Of a DNA stretch of 49,820 nucleotides, positions 32,447 to 43,037 are shown one piece after another. The number at the start of each line of letters is the position of its first letter. Position 1 is the stretch's first letter. The notes below the pieces were generated by a model. It searched no databases, was not told the DNA's origin, and saw only the letters and a program-made list of their open reading frames with translations. A program made the position numbers and the translations under genes. The stretch is from the NCBI GenBank assembly GCA_027596035.1, contig JADGJA010000072.1, forward strand, positions 1 to 49,820, written 5' to 3'. The DNA is from Thoreauomyces humboldtii. Lineage: Eukaryota; Chytridiomycota; Chytridiomycetes; Spizellomycetales; Powellomycetaceae.

Positions 32447-35400
32447 TCACCGCAGGTCTTCAAAACAGCTCAGCGTCCTCCCGGTGATCTCCTCGACAGA
32501 TCCTTCGCTCACAACCTAATTAGAAACAGAAATAGATGAGCGAGCCGGGATCCGTCGCAAGAATTGGTCCGAGTCTTACCTCCCGCACACGTCCCGACTT
32601 CTGAAAATGGGTGATGACAGGCATACTCATCTCATCAAACGTCTTCAGCCGCTTGGCTATGCTCTCGGCGTTGTCGTCGGCGCGCCCGGATGTTTCTCCC
32701 CTCTTGATTAGCCGCGCGGTGAGGGCAGCGTGATCGGCAGAGAAGAACAAAACGAACGTGCAGTGCCCTATCTTTTGCTCAAACTGGCAGGAATCACTTG
32801 CGTCAAGGTTCCAGGTGGTCAAGCATCAATTGAACTGGCTTGGCATTGCCTACCGCTTCAGCCTGCTCCATCGTGCGAGGAAACCCGTCAATGAGGTATC
32901 CTGGTGCGTCTTTGCGGTCCTCCATCGCTGAGAGCAGAAGCTGCATGGTCACGTCCTGTCAATCAAGAACAGTTTAGATGGATGAAACATGTAGAGACTT
33001 CGCAAAGAATGTGCATTACCATTGGTACCATCTTCCCCTCCTTCATGTCCGCCTCTAGGCGTTGCCCGAGTTCGGAGCCCTTTGCGACTTCGTCCCGGAG
33101 AAGGTCGCCTGTCGACAGATGTGCCCACCCCAATTCGTTGACCAGCTTTGCGCATTGCGTCCCTGAAAGGTCGACGCAAAGTCAGAAGTTGAGGCTATGC
33201 GGGATTTGCGTGTGCTTCATACACACCCTTTCCGGAACCGGGGCCGCCCAACACAAAGACGAGGTTCCGATTGTCGAACGGTAGCTGTCGATGCGACTCG
33301 GCGTTCTCGAAATGCGTCTTGGCTTGCGCATATACCTCGTCTACCGGGGACACAGATGATATCTGGCAAATAGTCATGCTGAATATCAGCTATCTGCTTC
33401 GCCATGATCTTTGCGGCGGAGCAGCAGCAAAACGCATACCTGAACGAGCTTCCCAGACTTTCGATAGTGCTCGACAACGGGAAGACTCTCACGCTCGTAC
33501 GTGACAAACCTTTGCTTGATGGTATCGAGGGTATCGTCTGCGCGCCCGCTTGTCTTTCCGCGCTCCAGGAGACGCTCCTCTAGAACCGAGAGTGGGCAGT
33601 TGAAGTAGACTACAGATCTCGGGATTCCTACCTGGGAGATGGAGACGCGAATGACAGGATTGCATTATTTGTCAGTAGAGTAAGAGTGCCACACGAATCC
33701 CGGTATTTACGTACGGTTCGCTCAAATGCCAAGGTCTGGTCAAGTGATCGAGGAAACCCGTCTAGATGATGCTGGCCCGTTAACAAAACCGGGAGATTCG
33801 ATCAACAAATGGCTCAGACGAACCGATCAGAAATCCCTTCGCGTTGAAGTTGTTCTTGATCTCCTGCACCAAAAGACCCATGATCAAGTCCTGCACGAAG
33901 AGACTGGTCAGTGGAAATTGCTCGACTATTGCCTCCATAGTAATCGAGACGCACCATAGGAACCATGCCGCCATCGATCATAATGCTTTGTGCAAGACGT
34001 CCGACCTCAGTCCCGGCATCCACTTCGTGTCGCAAGAGATCTCCGGTCGAGATATGCTTAAGTGCGAAGTCCTTGGAAAGACGAGCACACTGCGTTCCCT
34101 TGCCTGACAACGAGAGATGCGACAAATCAGAGTCGAGTCATTCCCAATCCTTTTCTTGTAGCATTGCTTACCTGAGCCAGGTCCACCTGGTTGGCACGAG
34201 GATCATAAGATGAGCGAAAATGCTCAGCACAGGCTCTCAGATGAAAGTCGACGCCTACCGAGAATGAAAACGACGTTCGGATGATCAAGACGCTTCTCCT
34301 GAACAAAGACCTTGCGAGCTTCTTGGTATACGTCCTCCACAGCTGCTTCTGATGAGATCTGATGCTCGAAAGGTTAGCTCTTGTCATCTGAGAAATCCAC
34401 CGCAAGTACACATACTTCGACAACTTTCCCCTTCTGCCTGAAGTAATCCACCACCTCCACACTTTCGTCCTGGAAGGTCTTGAAGCGCTTTCTGATTGTT
34501 TCGATGTTGTCATCTACTCGTCCACTGGTCTTTCCTCGATCGATTAGACGGGCTTCAAGCACAGGCAGCGGGCACGAGAAAAACAGAACGGTTCGACACT
34601 GTCCAATCTGGAGGAATGCAGAAATGTCAAGTCTTGGCTATTAGAGTGCTTTTTCTTGGAAGCGTGACCCGTACCGATTTCTCAAATTCAATGGCTTGCG
34701 ACATTGCGCGCGGAAAGCCATCTGCAAGAGAACATTGTCAAGTTTGAGTCGTTATCCTGCAGAAATCCACGTCTTACCGATGAGGAAGCCTGGGGTATCC
34801 ATTTTTTGCTCCATCGCACTCCTCAAAAGTCCCATGATAAGCGCCTTCCGAGGGAATAAGTTTAACGTTGAAGCGGAGTCAGCGGCAGCAGTTTAGTTGT
34901 TACAACTCACCATCGGAACCATCTTGCCTTCCTGCATGATGCTTTCCACTTGCTTTCCGATTGGCGAGCCATTCTCAATCTCAGCTCTCAAAAGATCCCC
35001 ACTTGAGAGATGAGTAAGGCTGAACTCCTTTGCCAGGCGGACGCACTGCGTGCCTAGGAGTTCGTAAGAAAATGCATCAGGCCATACTCTCGGTCCGAGA
35101 ACTCCCATGCGAAGATGCGCCCGACCTTTCCCGGATCCAGGCCCTCCTAGCACAAACACAACATTCGGGTGGTTCAGAGGCGCAACCTTTTCAAAGTTTC
35201 TTTTAACATTCCTGTAGACCTCCTCTACTGGTGGCTCTGACGAAATCTGCAAGGGAATAAAATTGGTGTTGCTTCTGTGTGAAAGGTCAACGAACCTTCG
35301 TCGTACCAGAACGCATTTGCCTTTGGCTGTGTAGGTGTCAATAACCGGCATGCTAGTCTCGACGAACGTTCGGAACCGCTTCTTGATGGTCGCGATATTA

Positions 35401-37345
35401 TCGTCTGCCCGTCCAGAGGTTTCCCCACGTTTCAACAGACGCTTTTCAAGCAGTTCGTCGGAACATTCAAAGTAGAGAACAAACTTGCAAGAACGAATTT
35501 GCTCCTCAAATGCGATCGCTTGATCCAGCTGCCGTGGAAAACCGTCGATCAGGAAGCCTTCCGCATCCGCTGGTGCCTTCTCCATTGCACCCTTCAGTAA
35601 TCCGATGGTGACTTGCTGCAAATCGAACGAAGAGGATCAACCCTGAGGAAATTCGCCATAACCCAGATATTAATTGTCGAAGAACCCACCATCGGGACGA
35701 TTTTGCCCTCCTTCATCATCCCATCAAGTTCTTTCCCAAGTTCCGAGCCCTTTGCTACTTCGTCTCGCAGCAGGTCTCCAGCAGAGAGATGGGTATAGTT
35801 GTAGTCCTTTGCAATTCTGGAGCACTGGGTGCCCTTTCCGCATCCGGGGCCACCTAGCAATCTTAACCATTCAGCAACACAACTCACTATTGAGCGCCCT
35901 TTCTAGCCTCACCGAGAACGAATACGATATTGTCCCAAGCCTTTCCCATTGGTCTTGATGACTTTTGGAAATTTTTCTTCACGTTGTTGTATACTTCTTC
36001 TACTGGAGGCTCAGAGGAGATCTTCCGACGATTATTTGCGTTAGTTCTTTCTTATCCAAAGTAGTGGCCTGCAGGGTGTCCCCAACCTTACCAGGACGCA
36101 TTTACCCTTCGCAGTGTACGCGTCGATGACGGGCATGCTCGTCTCGATGAATGTGCGAAAGCGCTTCTTGATGGTCGCGATGTTGTCATCGGCACGTCCA
36201 GAGGTCTCTCCACGTTTCAGCAACCGCTTCTCGAGAAGCTCATCCGAGCATTCGAAGTAAAGAACGAATTTGCACGAATGGATCTCCTTCTCAAAAGCTT
36301 CAGCCTGATCAAGCTGTCTAGGGAACCCGTCGATCAAGAACCCTTCGGAAGGTGCTGCCTTTTCCATTGCGGCACTTAGAAGTCCAATGGTTACGTGCTG
36401 CAGAGTCGTCAGTTAGAATCAGCACGTTGTAGGAAAAGTGCCTTTTCGATTTACCATTGGCACGATTTTGCCCTCTTTCATCATAGAGTCCAGCTCTTTC
36501 CCAAGGTTAGATCCAGTTGCCACCTCGTCACGCAATAGATCGCCCGCGGAAAGATGGGTATAGTTGAAGTCGCGTGCGATTCGCGAGCATTGAGTACCTT
36601 TGCCGCACCCAGGGCCGCCTGCAAGTCGACTATCAGCTTTTCAATCCAGAAGTTTGCAACCCGCAGAGTAATCAACGCACCTAGTACGAAAACAATGTTG
36701 TTCCAAGCGGCTCCGGACCTCTTCTTTGCGAACAGGTCGGCAGCTGGCGAACTTTGAGCTGTCGCACGTCCAGCATCATGTGAGATGGGAGGAAGCGCCC
36801 GCGACTGGCTTCGCATGCCTCCAGTAGGCGGCCTCAGTACGCCTCCTTCGTCGTTCAAAACGGAGGCCGCCTCTCTTTTGGCGGACTTTCCTCTTCGGTT
36901 GAGCATTTTTTCTCCACCCACCACCGGCATGCTCAAAGGTTGCTGCTGAAGGGCTGGAAGCGTCACAAGTTTTTTGCGAATGGGGGCCACGCTATTCCTT
37001 GATTTCCTTGCGGATTGTGGGGGCGCCTGAGAGGACGTGGATGCGATGGGTGGGGGAATGAAAGTGTCCCACTTCAATTTTGATTTGCCACTGGGAAGGT
37101 CTCCGACTCGTAGTCGGTGGACGCAGTCCTCAATGTAGGCGAGCGGATCGTCCGGCCGCGAGAAAGTAAGTCCCGTGACAATGCACTACGGCAATTGCAG
37201 AATATGAGCTAGCAAATTCAAAATGCCTCCCTCTTGCATAAACGCCCCGTTTGCGCACCTCAAGGATCTGTCCAATGTGCTTGCGCTCAAAGTAGGTTTT
37301 GGCTTCCACTTCTGGGCCCGACACTTGCTGAACCTGGGTTCTCAT
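32447..37345 (-). CDS. Five-domain adenylate/NMP kinase with AK5-like N-terminus
   Basis: Twenty-three exons: 37345-37259, 37185-36681, 36618-36455, 36397-36092, 36021-35913, 35853-35690, 35615-35307, 35246-35126, 35053-34911, 34844-34778, 34721-34675, 34607-34416, 34358-34259, 34186-34172, 34103-33955, 33890-33824, 33761-33715, 33631-33440, 33362-33227, 33162-33020, 32955-32854, 32783-32580, 32515-32447; 1145 residues. Five kinase units follow each other, with P-loops (GGPGxGKGTQC) near residues 198, 390, 585, 774 and 971. Each keeps the P-loop, the DGFPR motif and the short AK1/UMP-CMP-type lid (TSGRxDD), so all five could phosphorylate nucleoside monophosphates. Residues 16-60 match the N-terminus of animal AK5, an RIIa/Dpy-30-like docking fold ([14 protein letters not shown] ... 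[10 protein letters not shown]), followed by [11 protein letters not shown] and a disordered basic linker. Multi-kinase proteins of this kind supply ATP/ADP balance in flagella; that role here is inferred. Confidence 0.95.
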
Positions 37346-37791
37346 GCTGCCACTTCTTCAAGCGAATGCCGATGGAGACAGACGATGATGTTGATTGCGA
37401 TCCTGAACGATAGGAGACTTCCTCGAGGTTCTTCGTGCAGTCCTGGCAGGTGGGTGCTATTTCGGGAGCGACGAGAAACTGTCCGAGCCGGTGGCGCAGG
37501 TAGTTGATTCGGGGGTTTTTGCGGCGCCTTGCTCATTATTTTGCGGCTGTTCTTGTTCGGGGCTCTGGGGCGTTCGCCGCTCTGGCCATTCGTTGCCACC
37601 GAGTCCACGACGCCCTGGTCAGGAAGCTCTCAATGCGGCAGGACATCATGAAATCCCTACCCAAGAAGATCCCAGCTGACCGGTCAAGAATGCAAGTTAT
37701 CCAGCGCTGTCAGATATGACAACTGTGCGATTGGCACAGGGGAAATCTAAAAAAGCGCGATAGGTCAAAATCCGATGGGAAATGGTGAAGT
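37346..37791. other. Intergenic upstream of the five-domain kinase
   Basis: 446 bp between the BCP1 stop and the kinase start, both minus strand. A minus-strand frame with Pro/Arg/Ser-rich sequence (about 37610-37400) could be an extra 5' exon, but an in-frame stop precedes the kinase ATG and I found no splice pair that joins them. Probably promoter and leader. Confidence 0.5.
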
Positions 37792-38826
37792 CTAGGAAGC
37801 GGAAGCTAGAGCTGTTTCCAGCGCCTGCAGCAGCCCCTTCATTTTGCTTTGCTCAATTATGAAAACTCTACGTAATGGGTCTATCCCGAACTCTTGGAAT
37901 GCTCGCCGGGAATCTGTGGACTGAAGCTCCTTCGTGAACTTGAAATCGAAGGTGAACGAGGCGTGCTATGAGAGCTTCTGGTCAGATGAAAAGTGGACCA
38001 TTCCCTCGGTGCCGAACGCAGAAGTCATACCTCGGCGACAACCTCGTCCTCGGGCTGAAAGTAGAACGTCGCGGTAGGCGCAGCTACCTTTGCCTTCTTT
38101 TTCTTCTTCTTTCGCTGACTCTGTTCGCCCGCCGTACTCTGCCTCGCCATTCCATCGCCTTCCTCCTCATCAACTAGATCCGACTCGATCTCCTTGTAGA
38201 TCTTTGAAATGTACACGAAGTGATCGAATGCGAACTTCCCACCGTCCTCCACGGCCCACTCGGCCTCCTCCAACAGCATCTTCAGCATAGGTGGCACGAT
38301 CTGGGCCGGCATGTTGATGAGTCGTTCGTTGATGATCCAACCGGCGTCCGGCAGTATGGAGTCGAACTGATCGCCGCATCCAGCCTTGCGCGCCTTTTCG
38401 GAAAGGTACGCCTTCACTTCCTTGACGCCCTCGGCTTCGCCGTGCTGTGCGAACCCGAGGACCGTCATCAGCGCGTAAGGGTCCTGCTCGTCCACGACCT
38501 TGACGGTGGACCCGACGGCTGCCTGTGCTATTATGATTTCTGCGAGCGCGGAAGCTGGCATTACGTCGGCATCGTTGGCAAAAGTTTGACGAAGGAGGGA
38601 TTTGATGCCGTGGAAGTCGATCTCTTTGGGGTCGAAGAACTCAAAGTCAACGTCTACGGTCTCCTGCACGAGAAAACTATTGAGCGAACCGGGTACATGA
38701 CAAACTCGGGCATTCGCAAAACGGTCGTACTTGATCTCCCACGTCTTCCGAAGCTGAGCTATGGTTATCATTGTTGTCCTCCTGCTCCTTGGAGAGCTTG
38801 CGCTTGCGGACGTTCTCTTCTTCCAT
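37792..38826 (-). CDS. BCP1: BCP1/BCCIP family protein
   Basis: Three exons: 38826-38731, 38663-38031, 37965-37792; introns 67 and 65 nt; 300 residues. In yeast Bcp1 is a nuclear chaperone of ribosomal protein uL14 (Rpl23) and also affects nuclear export of Mss4; the animal relative BCCIP binds BRCA2 and p21. Family marks: a basic/acidic start (RKRKLSKEQED), VDVDFEFFDPKEIDFHGIKSLLRQ, the mid-region YLSEKARKAGC and LINMPAQIVPPMLKMLLEE, the lysine run (RKKKKKKAK), and a C-terminal FTFDFKF ... GIDPLRRVFII. The third exon is recovered by splicing out 38030-37966; without it the protein would stop one residue after the donor. It is head to head with NTF2. Confidence 0.95.
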
Positions 38827-39071
38827 TGTTTGTTCAAGGCTCTGCTCTATAGTTCCAGTAGGGTGGTCTGTTTGTAGGTTTTTGGGCTCCTGATGAGCTT
38901 CCTGTTAAGATCTGGGGGCATAAAAGGAATGAAGTAACCAGCCGTTCGCCTCTCTCTCCCTTTCCCTCCCTCTCTCTCGCTCACTCTCCCTCGCAGAGTT
39001 CCAACCTTCTGCACATACTCGTCCGCACCGCATTCAGATTCCCAAAAGCTCATCAGCCAACAGCATCGACA
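38827..39071. promoter_or_regulatory. Compact divergent promoter BCP1 / NTF2
   Basis: 245 bp between two opposite start codons, with a CT-rich tract at about 38949-38995 on the NTF2 side (ctctctccctttccctccc). Both genes act in nuclear transport or nuclear protein handling, so shared control is plausible but unproven. Confidence 0.65.
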
Positions 39072-39712
39072 ATGGCAGACCACTCCGCAATCGCTCGTCA
39101 GTTTGTGGACTATTACTACAACACCTTTGACACAAACCGTCAGGGTCTTGCCCCCCTATACGTAGGACTCGAAGTTGTCTTCTCATGTCCGAACTCGTAG
39201 GAAACTGACTTTGACACCCCGATACCATAGAGGGAGCAGTCCATGCTTACATTTGAAGGGCAACCCACGTCAGGCGGAAAGCAGATTGTTGAGAAGCTCA
39301 CTGTGAGTGACCTTGGCCAGCGAAACGAACTTAGCTAGCACCCGATCTCACACTTTGTTGGCATCCCTCAGAACCTGCCCTTCCAGCGCGTCCAGCACGT
39401 GGTCTCCACCAGCGATGCTCAGCCCGGAAGCCCCAGCGGCTCCATTATTGTTACTGTGACCGGTCAACTTTTGGTACGTATCGATCGATACATTCCTCAC
39501 ATTGGCAAACTTACCTGACTCTCCACAGATCGACGATGAAACCCGACCCCAGTTCTTCACGCAGACCTTCCACCTGTACCCTGAGGGTACAAGCTTTTTT
39601 GTTTACAACGGTAGGCGGAGGAGTTCTTGAACTTGAGTCTTGTTCTTTGGCATCAACTCACGAGTCGGTCCTTTCATTTCCAGACATCTTCCGCCTGGTT
39701 CTTGGCATCTAA
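39072..39712 (+). CDS. NTF2: Nuclear transport factor 2
   Basis: Five exons: 39072-39161, 39231-39302, 39372-39473, 39529-39610, 39684-39712; 124 residues, the family length. NTF2 is a homodimer that carries Ran-GDP into the nucleus through FG nucleoporins. The whole sequence fits: ARQFVDYYYNTFDTNRQGLAPLY, REQSMLTFEGQP, GKQIVEKLTNLPFQRVQH, SIIVTVTGQLLIDDETRPQFFTQTFHL, and the C-terminal FVYNDIFRLVLG. The acidic/hydrophobic Ran-binding pocket residues around DDE and the last strand are present. The final exon encodes only ten residues and is fixed by the conserved ending. Confidence 0.98.
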
Positions 39713-39928
39713 GCTCACTCGATGCTCTGTCGCCAGCCTTTCCCCTTCCCTGCTTGGCCCGCACATCTGGCCGACCATCAAATTTCTTTACGAGAGCTTC
39801 ACATATGACTATACTGGGCCAGTCACGGCTACCAATGTCACATCTGGCCAGGGACATTTCACCCGTCGGCTTGCCGAAAATTTTTGTTTCCTCCTGACTC
39901 ATCATCCGACCGACTGTGTTCCCGGTGC

Positions 39929-41121
39929 TCAATCAGTAAAGACGATTGAAGCAATCCCGTTGATAGTCTGGACTCGAACGCCCTGCGGTCCGCCCTCCTC
40001 TCCCTTCCATCCTGCCTTGTGGCTGGAGCCCCACGGGGCGTTCTTGTCGGGAGGGCCAAAGTGCAGGTCGTTACCGCCCGACACCTGCGCTCGTCCCCTT
40101 TTGGTGGCCGCGTCAAAGGTGCCCCAAAAATGCAGTGGAAGGTGGACCCGAGCGGCCCCGTTGTGAGAGGTGGCGGAGACCGACTTTGGCGTGCCATCGA
40201 CATGAAGGTCGACAGCGGCGTTGTATGTCCCGGCTTGGATCGTGGTCTGGTTTTGAGCGCCCGTGGCGGTGAGATATCCCGTGATTCCCCCGTTGCGGAC
40301 CTCGAACGCTGCCGAGTCCCGCACGGAAGCATCTGACAGTTTCAGAGGTCCATTTTGGAGCTTCACCGCGACGCTCTGAGTTGCGGTTTCGTGGAGTGTC
40401 ACTGCGCCGTTTTCCACGCTGACGTCCAGGGCACCATTGACTGGATGCAGGCCATGGACCTTGACGGCACCGTTGCGAGCGGCAAGATGCACGGAGGAGA
40501 AGATGGCGTGGTCAGTGAGGTTGTTTAGAACGATGGCAGCGTTCTGCGATCGGATGAAGAGAGCGATGGGTGTGCCCTCCTGCTTTGGCACGCGGACCGT
40601 GAGCTCGGCTTTGATGCATTCCCCTGCCTGAAGCTTTTCGGGAGTATCGATCGCCAGTGCGTAGGAGTTCCCCTTGGGCTCGAAGTGGACCGAGATGGAA
40701 TCGGCCAGGGATTCATCAGACAAAAAGAATCGGGCCTCAACGGTGAAGTACTCTTCCGTCAACGAAGGTTCGACCAAGACCCTTCCAGACTTGGAAAGTG
40801 AAGGGGTCAGAAAGATATTTCGCTGTTTCGGGATGACATGAAGCGACTCACAGCAGCGCCGTTGAGTTCCAACGAAGCACTTGTGACATGGGTAGAAGCT
40901 GCCCATGAGTTAGGGACAGTATCATACACGATATCGCAGCGGCCAGGGTGAATGGGAGCAAGACGAACAAGAAAAACAGTGGTCACTGAATGATATACTT
41001 GAAGCGCGAACAAGATACTGACGACGGTCACGAGAAGGACACGAAGGACACGAGGAGGGGGCGCATCTTGCTTGCGCTGGGGAGTGCCCGTCACCGGAAG
41101 AAGCGATTGCTTGACGTCCAT
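39929..41121 (-). CDS. Single-pass membrane protein with beta-repeat (DUF4097-like) outer domain
   Basis: Two exons: 41121-40852 and 40789-39929; 376 residues. A short cytosolic start is followed by one membrane span at about 26-50 (VLRVLLVTVVSILFALQVYH), then a large outer domain. The C-terminal ~200 residues are built of short beta repeats with recurring NGA/NGP turns (AARNGAVKVHGL, VNGALDVSVENGAVTL, LQNGPLKL, VRNGGITGYL, SHNGAARVHLP), the look of a right-handed beta-helix such as DUF4097/DUF2807 proteins. Function is unknown; such domains are described as adhesin-like in bacteria and occur in fungal membrane proteins. It is convergent with NTF2 and divergent from the forkhead gene. Confidence 0.8.
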
Positions 41122-41578
41122 CCCCGGATGCGCGTCTTGGTTCGACTTATGCTGCTAACAATGCCTGGGAGGCCTTGATTGAGAGTGACGAAGAAGTTGC
41201 ATGAAGGGGTCAGTTCTGTAAACGTGTACGGTACGGCAGGGCGAGTGCGGCTGTGCAAGTGATATACACACTCTGGACAGCTAAACTCCGCCGCCCCTTT
41301 GAGTTCCTGGGTCAGAAAATGGTCCCCGGGTCTCCAGCCGGTCTCCCAGGAGCGCCTCGACAACTTAAGGTTGGCGCCCTCCTTCCAAAGACCAAAAATA
41401 GATGGACAATCGTGGCGCTGCCTCGATGGCGTCTTGGCGAGGATCATGTGGATGCTGCCTGCTGGGTGGTCAAGGACCGAAAAGAAGTGCATGTGGCCAA
41501 CGGGGAAGTACGTCCCCCCTCATTTAAGTCCCCGTTTCTCTCTACCGTCGCCCGGTCTTTTCCTCTCCATTCTCAAAA
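41122..41578. other. Divergent promoter region, beta-repeat protein / forkhead gene
   Basis: 457 bp between opposite start codons; only motif-free reading frames. The forkhead side has a pyrimidine-rich leader (about 41520-41575). Confidence 0.6.
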
Positions 41579-42618
41579 ATGTCTACCACGTTCGTTGTCG
41601 CCAGACCACCATTTTCGTTCTCTTACGACCCAACGTCGCCATCCATGGGCATTGCCGAAATGTCCTACCCAGAGCTGGAGGAGTGGGCTTCCGCTGCCGC
41701 TTCCCCTCCCCCATCATACTTTCCAACACCGTCGCCACAGGCACAAAGCCCCCGACGCTCCAAGAATGCCGCCAGCACGGTCAAGCCAGAGGTGCCGACG
41801 TGCTTCGGCTCCCACTCAAAACCGCATTTTACATACCTCGAACTCTTGTGCTACTGCATCGAACATCATCCCGGCGGCCGCATGGCCCTCATCGAAATTT
41901 ACAACTGGATGACCGAAAAGATCCCTTACTTCAGGACAGTGTCCGCAGATTGGAGAGTACGTTCATCTTTGCGCTTCTCGTGCTCATGTCTTTGCTCAGC
42001 TCACATCATCTTCTCCTTCCCTTATAGAACTCCATTCGCCACAACCTATCCGTTCACAAAGACTGGTTTTCTCATGAAGCTCGATCCCCTACATCGGCTG
42101 GTCGCGGCGGTCTCTGGATGCGAAACTACACGTCCGCTCCAATGCAGCCGGCACCTGAGCCCGAGCCTGTCCCTCGCCCGGTGGCCCGCAAGACCTCAGT
42201 AGCCTCGACAGCCGCCAAGAAGACCCCGTACGACCGTCCCAGCACCACCGCTTCTCAGCCTCACGGTCGAAAGACCCCTGCACCGCAGCCATCGTTCACG
42301 TCCAGCTCAACATCTTCCAAGGCCACCAACAGCTCATCGAGCACCAAGCGCGCCGACCGACCCGGTCCCATCCGTACGAACAACCATGCACGCCAAGCAC
42401 AACCCACTGCTCCTCCGGCAGCCACTTACGTCGCTACCGCACAGCCCGGCAACACTTTCGACACGGCAGGACCACAGTTCGTGCCTCGAACGATCCCCAG
42501 CAGGTTCCATCCTCGACCTGACATGGCTTTGGAAGAGATCATGGACGAGGTCTGGGAGTACGGAGGAGGCTTGTCGAGCGGACTTTCGGCGCCGTCCGAG
42601 GCCGTGTACTTTCTTTAG
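41579..42618 (+). CDS. Forkhead transcription factor
   Basis: Two exons, 41579-41956 and 42028-42618 with a 71-nt intron; 322 residues. The winged-helix domain spans about 81-160: KPHFTYLELLCYCIEHHPGG, LIEIYNWMTEKIPYF, the recognition helix NSIRHNLSVHKDWF (split from the first part by the intron), and a wing with GLWMRNY. Outside it are a Pro/Ser-rich N-terminus and a long Ser/Thr/Pro- and Lys/Arg-rich tail. The usual KPPYSY start of the domain is KPHFTY here. It is a shorter protein than Fkh1/Fkh2 and I see no FHA domain, so it cannot be assigned to a specific forkhead subgroup. Confidence 0.92.
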
Positions 42619-43037
42619 GGCACCCTTTCTTCCAGTCCTCATAGCATTCCTAACATAATCGGGAGGTTTTTTCTTTCTCTTTTCCCCGTTACTCTCACAA
42701 TATCCCACATTTATGGTGTCCGTTCGGCACCGAGTCTTTCTTTTGAGATCAACTCTCTCAATCATGACTTTTGACCAGTAATCAGGATGGGAAAGTCAAC
42801 ATAGTTGTTGCAGGCGAACATATTTTGCCAATCGCAAGTGAAAGGTGTTGTGAGGAAGGTTGTTCCGAGCACGATTTCCAGCCAATGGACCATATACAAA
42901 TGAAAATTGGGGTATCAATAGAGGCGATGATGAAAGGGGAGGGATAAAACAGCGCAAGCCCGTCCAGGAATCTCGCTCTCGGTGCAAAAACAAGAAGAGT
43001 GGTGCAAAAAAAATGTGTGGGAATCAATCTACAGAAA
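42619..43037. other. Convergent intergenic region
   Basis: 419 bp between the stop codons of the forkhead gene (+) and the Zn2Cys6 gene (-). A T-rich stretch at 42668-42690 fits a 3' untranslated region. No gene seen. Confidence 0.65.

Noticed and set aside
37400..37610. Extra 5' exon of the five-domain kinase
   Set aside because: An in-frame stop precedes the kinase ATG and no GT-AG pair joins the candidate exon; the existing start already gives a complete AK5-like N-terminus.
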